From Vicinamibacteria bacterium (GTDB lineage: Bacteria; Acidobacteriota; Vicinamibacteria; Fen-336), in assembly GCA_023701125.1 (NCBI GenBank), contig JAMPXO010000018.1, forward strand, positions 1 through 57,854: a stretch of 57,854 nt of DNA, read 5' to 3'. Position numbers and translations under genes: made by a program. Under the pieces are notes generated by a model that was given only the letters and a program-made list of their open reading frames with translations, made no database searches and was not told the DNA's origin. Below are positions 15,588 to 23,633 of the stretch, one piece after another (within the stretch, counting starts at the first letter, position 1; every line of letters starts with the position of its first letter).

Positions 15588-15977
15588 ATGAGCACTGCGA
15601 AGCCGCACTCCGGGCCGGACCTCCAGGACATCGGCCTCTACCTGCGAGGCCTCGTGCAGATCATGGCCGTCGACAGCGTTCTCGACGACGCCCAGAAGCA
15701 GCGGGTGCGCGCGTTCGCGGTTCGCCACGGCTTCGATGCTTCCTACGTCGACGCCGCCATCGCCTCCGTCCTCGACAACGAGCACTTCCCGCGATTGCCC
15801 CCGCGCTTCAACCGCAGGACGACGGCGGAGCAGTTCCTGCGAGAGGCGGCCCACGTCGCCCTCTGCGACGGCACGCTGCACGCACGCGAGCGCGAGTGGC
15901 TGCTCGAAGCGGCCCGGCACAACGAGGTCGATCCCGCGCTCGTGCTCGACGCCTTCCAGGCCGCGTCCGCGGACTGA
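15588..15977 (+). CDS. TerB-like (tellurite resistance/co-chaperone) domain protein
   Basis: A 129-residue all-helical protein resembling TerB-like domains: an Asp-rich helix early ([17 protein letters not shown]) and a later [16 protein letters not shown]-like motif, here [17 protein letters not shown]. TerB folds bind metals or act as scaffold partners in stress systems. ATG at 15588 is used; an in-frame TTG lies upstream. The stop is 2 nt before the carbamate kinase ATG, so the two are probably co-transcribed, though the functional link is not obvious. Confidence 0.6.
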   Translation: MSTAKPHSGPDLQDIGLYLRGLVQIMAVDSVLDDAQKQRVRAFAVRHGFDASYVDAAIASVLDNEHFPRLPPRFNRRTTAEQFLREAAHVALCDGTLHAREREWLLEAARHNEVDPALVLDAFQAASAD

Positions 15978-15979
15978 GC

Positions 15980-16921
15980 ATGCTGGTCGTCGTCGCCCTC
16001 GGTGGCAATGCCCTTCTGAAGCGCGGCGAGGCGCCGACCGCCGCCAACCAGCGGCGAAACGTGCAGGCGGCAGCCCTCGCACTGGCGCCCGTCGCGGCCG
16101 AGCACCGGCTGGTCGTGGGCCACGGCAACGGGCCCCAGGTCGGGCTGCTCGCCTTGCAGGGCGCCGCCTGCGGGATGGGAGCCGAGACCTATCCTCTCGA
16201 CGTCCTCGACGCCGAGACCGAGGGCATGATCGGCTACATGATCGAGCAGGAACTCGGCAACCTGCTCCCTTTCGGGCGGCCCTTCGCGACCCTGCTGACC
16301 ATGGTGGAGGTCGACCCGGCCGATCCGGCGTTTCGCAACCCGACCAAGTTCATCGGGGCCGGCTATCCTCGCGAGGAAGCCGATCGCCTCGCCGCCGAGC
16401 GCGGCTGGGTCTTCAAGCTCGACGGCGAGCAGTGGCGTCGGGTGGTGGCCTCGCCCGAGCCGAAGCGGATCTTCGAGATGCGTCCGATCCGCTGGCTGCT
16501 GGAGCACGACACCATCGTGATCGCCGCCGGCGGCGGCGGCATCCCGACGATCTACGAGCCCGGGGCCGACCGCAAGCTGATCGGCGTCGAGTGCGTGATC
16601 GACAAGGACCTGGCCTCGGAACTGCTCGCGCGCGAGCTGGGGGCGGACTTCTTCGTGATGCTGACGGACGCCGAGGCCGTCTACGTCGACTGGGGCCAGC
16701 CGACCCGTCGTGCGATCCGCCGCGCTTCGCCCGCAGCCCTCGCTCGGCTGGACTTCGCCGCCGGCTCGATGGGGCCCAAGGTGGAAGCGGCCTGCCGCTT
16801 CGCGTCCAGGACGGGCAAGCCGGCGGCCATCGGCGCCCTCGAGGACGTCGCGCGGATCCTCGAGGGGGAAGCCGGCACCCTGGTCACCGTCGGCGACGAC
16901 CAGTTCGTCTTCGGCGACTGA
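15980..16921 (+). CDS. arcC: Carbamate kinase
   Basis: A 313-residue amino-acid-kinase-fold enzyme of expected length. It interconverts carbamoyl phosphate plus ADP with carbamate plus ATP. Visible motifs are [10 protein letters not shown] at the N-terminus, [22 protein letters not shown] for substrate binding, and the C-terminal [12 protein letters not shown] segment with the conserved Lys. No arginine deiminase or ornithine carbamoyltransferase lies nearby, so it may serve allantoin/purine or anaplerotic carbamoyl phosphate metabolism instead of the arginine deiminase pathway. Starts 2 nt after the TerB-like gene. Confidence 0.93.
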   Translation: MLVVVALGGNALLKRGEAPTAANQRRNVQAAALALAPVAAEHRLVVGHGNGPQVGLLALQGAACGMGAETYPLDVLDAETEGMIGYMIEQELGNLLPFGRPFATLLTMVEVDPADPAFRNPTKFIGAGYPREEADRLAAERGWVFKLDGEQWRRVVASPEPKRIFEMRPIRWLLEHDTIVIAAGGGGIPTIYEPGADRKLIGVECVIDKDLASELLARELGADFFVMLTDAEAVYVDWGQPTRRAIRRASPAALARLDFAAGSMGPKVEAACRFASRTGKPAAIGALEDVARILEGEAGTLVTVGDDQFVFGD

Positions 16922-16949
16922 GTCGCCGCCGGAACTGGAGAGCGAGCGG

Positions 16950-17240
16950 TCACTCCACTCCGGCCACGGCGTACAGGCGGGCAGACGCTGTCCGCAGCCG
17001 GATGCCGCGGGCCCGCGTGTACTCCGGCGAGGCGAACCACTGCCTCGCGCGCTCCAGCGTGGGGAACTCGAGGATGGCGATGCGCTTCGGAGCCGGCTCG
17101 CTCTCGAGCGCCGCCACCTCGCCGCCGCGGGCGAGGTAGCGGCCTCCGTACTGGGCAATCGACGCCGCCGCCAGCACCTTGTACTCCTCGTAGGCGACCG
17201 GGTCCTGCACTTCTACCTCTGCCACGACGTAGGCCGGCAT
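16950..17240 (-). CDS. DUF1330 family protein
   Basis: A 96-residue ferredoxin-like-fold protein of the DUF1330 family. The pattern AYVVAEVEVQDPVAYEEY, then GGRYLARGG, then RIAILEFPTLERARQWFASPEY is diagnostic. Members are small dimeric alpha/beta-barrel proteins of unestablished role. ATG is preceded by GGGAGG at 6 nt. It is convergent with arcC and in the same direction as the nucleosidase gene upstream, from which it is separated by 67 nt. Confidence 0.85.
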   Translation of the reverse strand: MPAYVVAEVEVQDPVAYEEYKVLAAASIAQYGGRYLARGGEVAALESEPAPKRIAILEFPTLERARQWFASPEYTRARGIRLRTASARLYAVAGVE

Positions 17241-17307
17241 CGCAAACCTCCCAGCGTCTCCGGACGATAACCCGGGCCACGGGGGCCCGCGGGCTGGAGA
17301 ATCTCCG

Positions 17308-18174
17308 TCAGTGCTCCGCCGCCGGCCGTGGGTCGGCGACGCCGCGGGCCACCGCCAGCGCGAGGCGCGCCGCGTTCTGCGCCGCGCGCGCCAGGTTGCG
17401 CTGCATCTCGTCGCGGGCGCCGGCGCCGGCGCGGTCGCTGAGCGCGCGGATGACCAGGAACGGCACCCGCAGCTCGCGGCACACCTGGGCCACCGCGGCG
17501 CCTTCCATCTCGATCGCGTCGGCCGCGGTCTGCGCGCGCAACTGCTCCTGGCGTGCCCGCGAGCCGACGAAGCTGTCGCCGGTGGCGATCGTGCCGAACA
17601 GCACGCGCGGCCCGCGACGATCGGCTGCGCCCGGTGTCGCCTCGAGCAGGCGCACGGCCTCGCGAGCCAGAGCCAGCAGTTCGGGACTCGACGTCAGCAC
17701 GATCGGGTTCTCCGACCCGTCGACCGGGCTGCGCACGCCGCGCAAGACGGGGCCCGCCTCGCCGTGGTTGACGAGGTCGTGCTGGACGAGCCGCTCCCCC
17801 ACGACGACGTCGCCCGGCTCCAGCCCCGGCGCCAGCGCCCCGGCGATGCCGGTGAAGATCACCGCCGCGGGCGTGAAGCGCTCCAGCAACAGCGCGGTGG
17901 TCATCGCCGCGTTGACCTTGCCCACGCCCGTCGCGGCGACGACGACCGGACGACCGTCCAGCGAGCCGGACACCACGGGCACGCCCAGCACGGTCAGCGA
18001 TTGACGATCTGCCAGCGTTGCCTCGACCGGCTGCGTCTCCGCCGGCAGCGCCCCGAGCAGGAGCACCGGCGGGCGATCGCCGGCCCGGGCCGGTCCTGCG
18101 GCAGCGAGCGCCAGAACCAGCCCGACCGTGGCCCGGCGGCGGGAGCCGCGCGGCCCGGTCTTCGGGATCTCCAT
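17308..18174 (-). CDS. Exported MTA/SAH nucleosidase-like protein
   Basis: A 288-residue protein of the purine/nucleoside phosphorylase PNP_UDP_1 family, closest in motif to MTA/SAH nucleosidase (MtnN): GVGKVNAAMTTALLLERF, FTGIAGAL, DAIEMEGAAVAQVC and a C-terminal ALSDRAG with the catalytic Asp. MtnN cleaves adenine from methylthioadenosine or S-adenosylhomocysteine. Unlike cytosolic MtnN of about 230 residues, this one has a basic N-terminus (GSRRRAT) and hydrophobic segment ending ARAG, so it is probably exported. ATG at 18174 is used; an adjacent GTG at 18177 is also possible. It follows the dipeptidase gene by a few nucleotides. Confidence 0.82.
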   Translation of the reverse strand: MEIPKTGPRGSRRRATVGLVLALAAAGPARAGDRPPVLLLGALPAETQPVEATLADRQSLTVLGVPVVSGSLDGRPVVVAATGVGKVNAAMTTALLLERFTPAAVIFTGIAGALAPGLEPGDVVVGERLVQHDLVNHGEAGPVLRGVRSPVDGSENPIVLTSSPELLALAREAVRLLEATPGAADRRGPRVLFGTIATGDSFVGSRARQEQLRAQTAADAIEMEGAAVAQVCRELRVPFLVIRALSDRAGAGARDEMQRNLARAAQNAARLALAVARGVADPRPAAEH

Positions 18175-18181
18175 CACGAGC

Positions 18182-19384
18182 CTACCGGCTCTCCGCGGCC
18201 CCCTCCATCTGCCGCATCGCCCGCAGGTGGTTGCGTCCCGCGATCTTCAGCAGGTCGTCCTCGCTGTAGCCGCGCCGCAGCAGCTCGGCGAAGAGGTGCG
18301 GGTAGCGGGTGACGTCGCGCAGGCCGGGCACCATCGAGGTCTTGCCGTCGTCGTAGAAGTCGGCGCCGATCCCGACGTGGTCGATGCCCGCGACCTTGCG
18401 GATGTGGTCGATGTGATCGGCGACCTCGGCGATCGTTCCGCCCGGGTGCGGGTTGGCCTGCTCCCAGGCGGCGAGGCCCGCGTCCACGGCCTGCTGGCGG
18501 TCGAGCCGCGCCCGCAGCTCCTCCGCCGCCGTGGAGCGGCGCTGCTGCCACGCGGGGTCGGCCGCCGAGACGTATTCCTTGATGAAGTTCACGTGCACGA
18601 CGCCGCCGTTGCGGGGCAGCAGGCGCAGCACGTCGTCGGGCACGTTGCGCGGGTGGGGATCGATCGCGAACGCGTTGGAGTGGGAGAAGATCACCGGCGC
18701 GCGGCTGACCCGCAGGACGTCGCGCATGGTGTCGGCGCTGACGTGGGACGCGTCCACGAACATGCCGAGCCGGTTCAGCTCGCGGATCACCGCCTCGCCG
18801 AACTCGTCGAGGCCGTCCTGTTCGGCGCGATCGGTGGCGGCGTCGGCCCACTCCACGTTGTCCCAGTGGGTCAGCGTCAGGTAGCGGGCGCCCAGCTCGT
18901 GGAAGATGCGCAGCGCCGCCAGCGAGCCCTCGATCATGTGGCCGCCCTCGACGCCGATCAGGGACGCGATGCGTCCGGCGCGGTGGATGCGCTCGACGTC
19001 GGCAGCGGTGCGCGCCAGCTCCAGCTCCGGCCGGCTGCGCACCAGGCGCAGGACCACGTCGAACGCGCGCAGCGCCTCGTGCAGCGAGCGGTTCGTCTTC
19101 ATGTTGGACGCGTCGGTGTAGACCGACCAGTACTGCGCGCCGACGCCTCCCTGGCGCAGCCGCGGGATGTCCGCGCACCACTCGGGCTGCGGCACGCCCA
19201 GGTCGAGGCCGGCGAGGTCGCCGTCGCGCTTGGCGACCAGCATGTGCGGCAGGTCATTGTGGGTGTCGATCAGCGGCGCCTGGGCGAGGATCGTCCGCGC
19301 TCGCGCCAGCAGGGCCGGGTCGGGTTCCGAAGCACCGGCCACGGGCGCCGCCAACACGAGGAACGCCAGCAGGGCGAGGGTCAC
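18182..19384 (-). CDS. Membrane dipeptidase (peptidase M19), secreted
   Basis: A 400-residue secreted zinc dipeptidase. The signal peptide ends near AGA. The zinc ligands are visible in [11 protein letters not shown], the bridging Glu of [18 protein letters not shown] and [10 protein letters not shown]. Motifs such as [23 protein letters not shown]-like (here ADFYDDG) match renal dipeptidases that hydrolyse dipeptides, including D-amino acid and beta-lactam substrates. I choose the GTG at 19384, 8 nt after GGAGG, over an earlier in-frame GTG that would overlap the ribosome binding site. Likely operon with the exported nucleosidase downstream. Confidence 0.9.
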   Translation of the reverse strand: [400 protein letters not shown]

Positions 19385-19454
19385 GGGGTCCACCTCCGAG
19401 GGAGCGAGCCGCCATCATAGGCGCGCGCGCCGTTCGATCGCGCCCGCCCCCCGC

Positions 19455-21821
19455 TCACGCGGGGGTGGAGGTCACCGCGGCCAGCGCCTGCTGGAACTCC
19501 TCGGCCGAGAGCGGCTTGGCCAGCACGCAGACGCGGGTGAGGCCGCGCAGCCGCTCGCGCGCGGTCGCGTCGAGAAAGCCCGTGGCGAGGATCACCGGGA
19601 GATCCGGCCGCTGCTGGCGCAGCCGGGCCAGGGTCTCGACACCGTCGAGGCCCGGCATGTTCTGGTCGAGCAGCACGACGTCCCAGTCCCCGCCGTGCTC
19701 GAGCATGCCGAGGGCCTCGAAGCCGCTGGTGGCGACCGCCACCTGGTGGCCCATCGCCTCGAGCAGGGCCGGCCAGGTCTCGCGCACCAGCGGGTCGTCG
19801 TCGACCATCAGGAGGCGGAAGGCCTGGCCGGCGCGGGGCCGGGTCGTCGCCGCCCGCGGTGCCAGCGGCCGGTCGCCGAGCACCACCGGCAGCGTGATGA
19901 GCACCCGCGTGCCGAGGCCGGGCTTGCTCTGGATCTCCACGCTGCCGCCGTGGGCCTGCACCGCACCGAAGACCCGGGACAGCCCGAGGCCGGTACCCTT
20001 GCCGACCGGCTTGGTCGTGAAGAACGGCTCCATCGCTCTCGCCAGCACCTCCGGCGGCATGCCGTGACCAGTGTCCTCGACCGCGAGCTCGACGTGGCGC
20101 TCGCCGCGGCGCGCCGTGCTCAGGACCAGCGTCCCGCCCCCGGGCATCGCGTCGAGCGCGTTGACGCAGAGGTTCATCAGCGCGGTGGAGAGCGCGGACG
20201 CGGAGCCCAGCAGCTTCGGCAGGTCCGGCGCCAGCTCCGTGCGCACCGCGATCCTCTGCAAGGTGGTGCTGGCCAGCAGCTCGCTCTCCTGGCGGACCAA
20301 CTCGTTGAGGTCGAGCAGCGCCACGCCCTCGACCGCCTTGCGCGAGAACTCCATCAGGCCCTGGATCAGGTCGCGCCCGCGGCGGCAGGCCTGCAGGATC
20401 AGGTCGGCGTCGCGCCCGGTCTCGCCGCCGCGGTCCTCGAGCACGGCCCCGACCGCCATGATCGCGGCCAGCACGTTGTTCATGTCGTGGGCGATGCCAC
20501 CCGCGAGGCGGCCGACGCTCTCCATCCGCTGCAGGTGCTGGAGCTGGGCCTCCAGCGAGCGACGCTCGTGCTCGGCCACCTGGCGGGCCGTGATGTCGCG
20601 CACCATCGCCACCACCTCGTCCGTCCCGCAAGGCACGATCCGCGCCTCGTAGCTCCGCTCCACGCCGTCCACCGGGAGCAGGTAGGTGATCTCCTGGGCC
20701 AGCCGGGAGTCGAGCGCGTCGGCGAAGGCCTTCTTGAGCCTGGTGGACACCGGCGGCGGCAGCACTTCCGCAACGCCGCGGCCGATGAAGTCCTCCTTCG
20801 GCGCATACAGCAGCCCGGGATCGGGCGCGTGGACGGCGACGAACCGGCCATCCCGGCGGAGCAGGAAGATCAGGTCCGGGATCGCCTCGTACAACGCCTG
20901 GTTCTGGGCCAGCAGTTGGCGGTGGGCCTCCTCCTGTCGGCGACGCTCGGTGACGTCGCGCCACACGCACTGGTAGTGGGCCAGCGGACCGACGCGGACG
21001 TACTGGGCGGTGACGTGGACGTTGCGGAACTGACCGTCGCGGGTGCGCTGCAGGGTCTCGAAGTCCTCGACCCCGCGCTCCATGACCCGCCGAATCGTGT
21101 CCCGGGTCTGCTCCGCGCTCTCGTTCGCCTGGACGTCCATCACCGTCAACCGCGCGAACTCCTCGCGGCTGTAGCCGAGCTGCCGGCAGGCCTGGTCGTT
21201 GAACTCGAGGATGCGGGCGGTCCCGGGGTCGATCAGCACGATGCCGTCCGGGCTGTGGTCGAAGAAGGCGCGGTAGCGCTCCTTGGCGTGCTCGAGCTCC
21301 ACGGTGCGCTCGCGCACCTGTTCCTCCACGATCCCGTTCCTGAGCACCAGCGCCGCGTGGTTGAAGAAGGCGGACAGGTCGCCCTGGAACTCCGCCATGC
21401 CGACGTGGAGATCCTCGATCCGCAGCACGGCGACGACGTCGGGCCCGACCGTCAGCGGATGGACCCAGGTGTAGGCATGCGGGAACTCGGACGACTCCAT
21501 CAGCGTGCGCGCGGCGTCGTGGACCCGCTCCACGGGCGCGCCGCTCTCGAACGCGGTCCGCACGTCGGCGTCGTCCACCTCGCGCATCCGCGCACGACGA
21601 CCGGACAGCTCCTGCAACGCGTACTCGCCGCCGATCCGGTAGTACAGGGCGGTACCGGTGCCGCCGATGACCTCGACCACGCCCTGCAGCAGGGCCGCGA
21701 CCACGTTGTCCAGGCCGGGGCTGGCCGGCACCCGGCTCATCAGCCGGATCAGCAACTGGAGATAGGACTTCTCGGCGGCCAGCTTGCGCAGGCGCTGCCT
21801 GAGGCCAGGCGTGTCAGGCAT
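19455..21821 (-). CDS. Hybrid sensor histidine kinase (GAF-PAS-PAS-HisKA-HATPase-REC)
   Basis: A 788-residue soluble kinase with no membrane segment. Residues about 25-170 look like a GAF domain, about 185-295 and 310-420 are PAS domains (the first with DHSPDGIVLIDP). The HisKA box GGIAHDMNN carries His445, followed by the N box (LMNLCVNALDAMPGGG), G1 (EDTGHGM) and G2 (GKGTGLGLS) of the ATPase. A C-terminal receiver (from about 670) has MVDDD and the phospho-acceptor Asp719 in VVLLDQNMPG. It overlaps the UroD-like gene by 8 nt and has no partner regulator beside it. The ligand sensed may be connected with the corrinoid genes; that is inference. Confidence 0.92.
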   Translation of the reverse strand: MPDTPGLRQRLRKLAAEKSYLQLLIRLMSRVPASPGLDNVVAALLQGVVEVIGGTGTALYYRIGGEYALQELSGRRARMREVDDADVRTAFESGAPVERVHDAARTLMESSEFPHAYTWVHPLTVGPDVVAVLRIEDLHVGMAEFQGDLSAFFNHAALVLRNGIVEEQVRERTVELEHAKERYRAFFDHSPDGIVLIDPGTARILEFNDQACRQLGYSREEFARLTVMDVQANESAEQTRDTIRRVMERGVEDFETLQRTRDGQFRNVHVTAQYVRVGPLAHYQCVWRDVTERRRQEEAHRQLLAQNQALYEAIPDLIFLLRRDGRFVAVHAPDPGLLYAPKEDFIGRGVAEVLPPPVSTRLKKAFADALDSRLAQEITYLLPVDGVERSYEARIVPCGTDEVVAMVRDITARQVAEHERRSLEAQLQHLQRMESVGRLAGGIAHDMNNVLAAIMAVGAVLEDRGGETGRDADLILQACRRGRDLIQGLMEFSRKAVEGVALLDLNELVRQESELLASTTLQRIAVRTELAPDLPKLLGSASALSTALMNLCVNALDAMPGGGTLVLSTARRGERHVELAVEDTGHGMPPEVLARAMEPFFTTKPVGKGTGLGLSRVFGAVQAHGGSVEIQSKPGLGTRVLITLPVVLGDRPLAPRAATTRPRAGQAFRLLMVDDDPLVRETWPALLEAMGHQVAVATSGFEALGMLEHGGDWDVVLLDQNMPGLDGVETLARLRQQRPDLPVILATGFLDATARERLRGLTRVCVLAKPLSAEEFQQALAAVTSTPA

Positions 21822-22845
21822 CGAGCGCCCCGTACCGGCAAGCGGCGGCGACCAGTGCCCGGATGTTGACCTCGGGGATCGCCAGTGGCATCAGCAGCGT
21901 CCCGAACAGGAACCGGCCGCCCGGCTTGCCGGCTTCGACCAGGCGCTTCACCTCCTGCTCGACCTGGGCCGGGGCCCAGTCGATCATCGGGATGTCGTTG
22001 AGGGCCGCGCAGCACAGGGCACGGCCGGCGATCCGGGCGCGGCCCTCCGCCACGTCGTCCAGCGGGCTCAGGTAGAAGGCCTCGACCCGGGTCCGCTCGA
22101 GCACCGTCTCGATCACCGGGTTCACGCGTGCGGCGCCGCCGTAGTAGACGAGGCCGGCGCGGCCCGCGGCCTCGATGTCGCGCTCGATCCAAGGCAGCGA
22201 CTGCTCGCGGAAGAAGCTCATCGGCACGAGGTCGGTGGATCCGAACGGGTTGGAGTAGACGATCACGTCGGCGCCGGCGGCCCGGCAGGCGCGGACCTGG
22301 CTGACGAAGAAGTCGTGGCACTTGGCGAGCAACTCGTCGCGCAGCGTGCGCGGGCCGGTCAGCAGCAGCGGCAGCCAGCGCTCCATGCCCATCAGCAGCA
22401 CCGGCAGCGTCATCGTGGCGGTGACGTAGGCGCAGATCGGGAAGCGACCGCCGGCCTCGCGGCGCAGGATGTCGAAGCACTTCCGCGGCTGCTCGAAGGC
22501 CGGGTGCGACAGGACGTCCGCGGGCGGCTCCAGCCGCGGCACGTCCTCGACGGTGCGGATCACCATGTGGCCGACGTTCGGCGGACCGTCCTCGGCGTAG
22601 ACCATTTCGCGGCAGCCGAAGAACTCCGCTTCCCTGCCGACGTAGAACAGGCCCCACAGGTTGTCGTACCCGTACTTCTCGCGCATCCGCAGCTGCGCCT
22701 CGGCCACGTGCTCGCCGGAGGCGTAGTACTCGCGCGGGCCGATCCCGAGCAGGCGGGCGCCCTGGTCGAGCAGGTTGCAGAAGACGGGGATGCGGTCGGC
22801 GGGCGTGCCCTCCATCGCCGCGTGGAGACGGGCGAGCGCGTTCAC
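21814..22845 (-). CDS. Uroporphyrinogen decarboxylase-family (MtaA/MtbA-type) methyltransferase
   Basis: A 343-residue TIM-barrel protein of the URO-D superfamily. It begins with the family pattern NALARLHAAMEGTPADRIPVF and later shows the strand EVNIRALVAAA near the C-terminus. The conserved Arg residues of true HemE are not evident, and the partner gene encodes a corrinoid protein, so a cobalamin-dependent methyltransferase role is more likely than haem synthesis. Such proteins in methanogens and acetogens move methyl groups to or from the bound corrinoid. GTG start overlaps the upstream stop (GTGA), and the gene's own end overlaps the kinase start by 8 nt. Substrate unknown. Confidence 0.82.
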   Translation of the reverse strand: MNALARLHAAMEGTPADRIPVFCNLLDQGARLLGIGPREYYASGEHVAEAQLRMREKYGYDNLWGLFYVGREAEFFGCREMVYAEDGPPNVGHMVIRTVEDVPRLEPPADVLSHPAFEQPRKCFDILRREAGGRFPICAYVTATMTLPVLLMGMERWLPLLLTGPRTLRDELLAKCHDFFVSQVRACRAAGADVIVYSNPFGSTDLVPMSFFREQSLPWIERDIEAAGRAGLVYYGGAARVNPVIETVLERTRVEAFYLSPLDDVAEGRARIAGRALCCAALNDIPMIDWAPAQVEQEVKRLVEAGKPGGRFLFGTLLMPLAIPEVNIRALVAAACRYGALDA

Positions 22846-23510
22846 GGGCCACCCGCCTCGCCGACCAGCCGGACGACGACCGGGACGGCCTCGATGGCGG
22901 ATCGCGCCCAGGCGTCCGCCTCGACGACCTCGAACAGCCTCTCGTCGAAGCGATACGGCGCGCCGCCGACCACGACCTTCAACTGCTGCTCGAGGCGCCG
23001 CTCGCGCAGGATGCGGCGCACCCCGCGGCAGCCGTGCTCGCCGCGGGCCGTGTGGACCATCATCGAGGAGACGGCGATGACCTGGGCGTCGCGGGCCAGC
23101 GCCTGCTCGACGAAGCGCTCGGCCGGGACGTTCATGCCGAGGTCCGTGACCTCGATCATGTGGGCCGACAGGCAGCCGGAGACGATCCGCTTGCCGAGCG
23201 CGTGGAAGTCGCCGACCGCGGTGCCGATCACCACCCTGCCGGCCACCTGGGGCGCGCGCCGGAAGCGCGGGAGCATCGCGTCGACCACGTCGCTCGAGAT
23301 CTGGGCGGCCAGGAAGTGCTGGGCCACGCTGAGGCCGCCATCGCTGGCCGCCAGCCCGCACAAGTGGTCCATGCAGGGCACCACGACCTCGAAGACCACC
23401 TGCTCCGGCGAGACGCCCGCGGCGAGCGCCTGCCTGACGAGCTGCAAGGCCTTGTCGCCGTCGGTGTCGACGATCGCTTCCGCGAAGCCCGTGGCCAGGT
23501 GCTGGATCAT
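22842..23510 (-). CDS. Corrinoid (B12-binding) methyl-carrier protein
   Basis: A 222-residue two-domain protein. An N-terminal helical cap (about residues 1-85) resembles the B12-binding-2 helical domain. A Rossmann-like domain then carries the diagnostic GDFHALGKRIV loop, in which His103 would be the lower axial cobalt ligand, followed by VIAVSSMM and VVVGGAPY. It is of the MtaC/MtbC/MetH-module type that carries a methyl group on cobalt. Two mutually exclusive hairpins lie directly before its ATG. It is the first gene of the three-gene operon. Confidence 0.9.
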   Translation of the reverse strand: MIQHLATGFAEAIVDTDGDKALQLVRQALAAGVSPEQVVFEVVVPCMDHLCGLAASDGGLSVAQHFLAAQISSDVVDAMLPRFRRAPQVAGRVVIGTAVGDFHALGKRIVSGCLSAHMIEVTDLGMNVPAERFVEQALARDAQVIAVSSMMVHTARGEHGCRGVRRILRERRLEQQLKVVVGGAPYRFDERLFEVVEADAWARSAIEAVPVVVRLVGEAGGP

Positions 23511-23556
23511 CCGAGGAGTCCTGAGCCCGACTGTCGGAGAGCGTGCTCCTCGGGCT
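23511..23556 (-). promoter_or_regulatory. Leader with two competing hairpins before corrinoid gene
   Basis: On the minus strand two inverted repeats share one arm. CCGAGGAG pairs with CTCCTCGG (forward 23546-23553 with 23511-23518, 8 bp), while AGCCCGA pairs with TCGGGCT (forward 23550-23556 with 23524-23530, 7 bp). They cannot form together. The first stem ends directly at the ATG and would bury the region beside the AGGA ribosome binding site. This is the geometry of translational attenuation. No known riboswitch class, including cobalamin boxes, is recognised. Confidence 0.4.
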
Positions 23557-23633
23557 GTCGGCTGTCAACGATCGCGGCCCGCGCCGCCGAGATTTCCCGG
23601 CAGGGCCCGCGGCGATTTCGGGTAACCTCCCGC

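Noticed and set aside
21814-22845. hemE (uroporphyrinogen decarboxylase) for haem synthesis
   Set aside because: Conserved HemE residues at the active site are not evident, and the gene is coupled to a corrinoid protein, so a methyltransferase is more likely.
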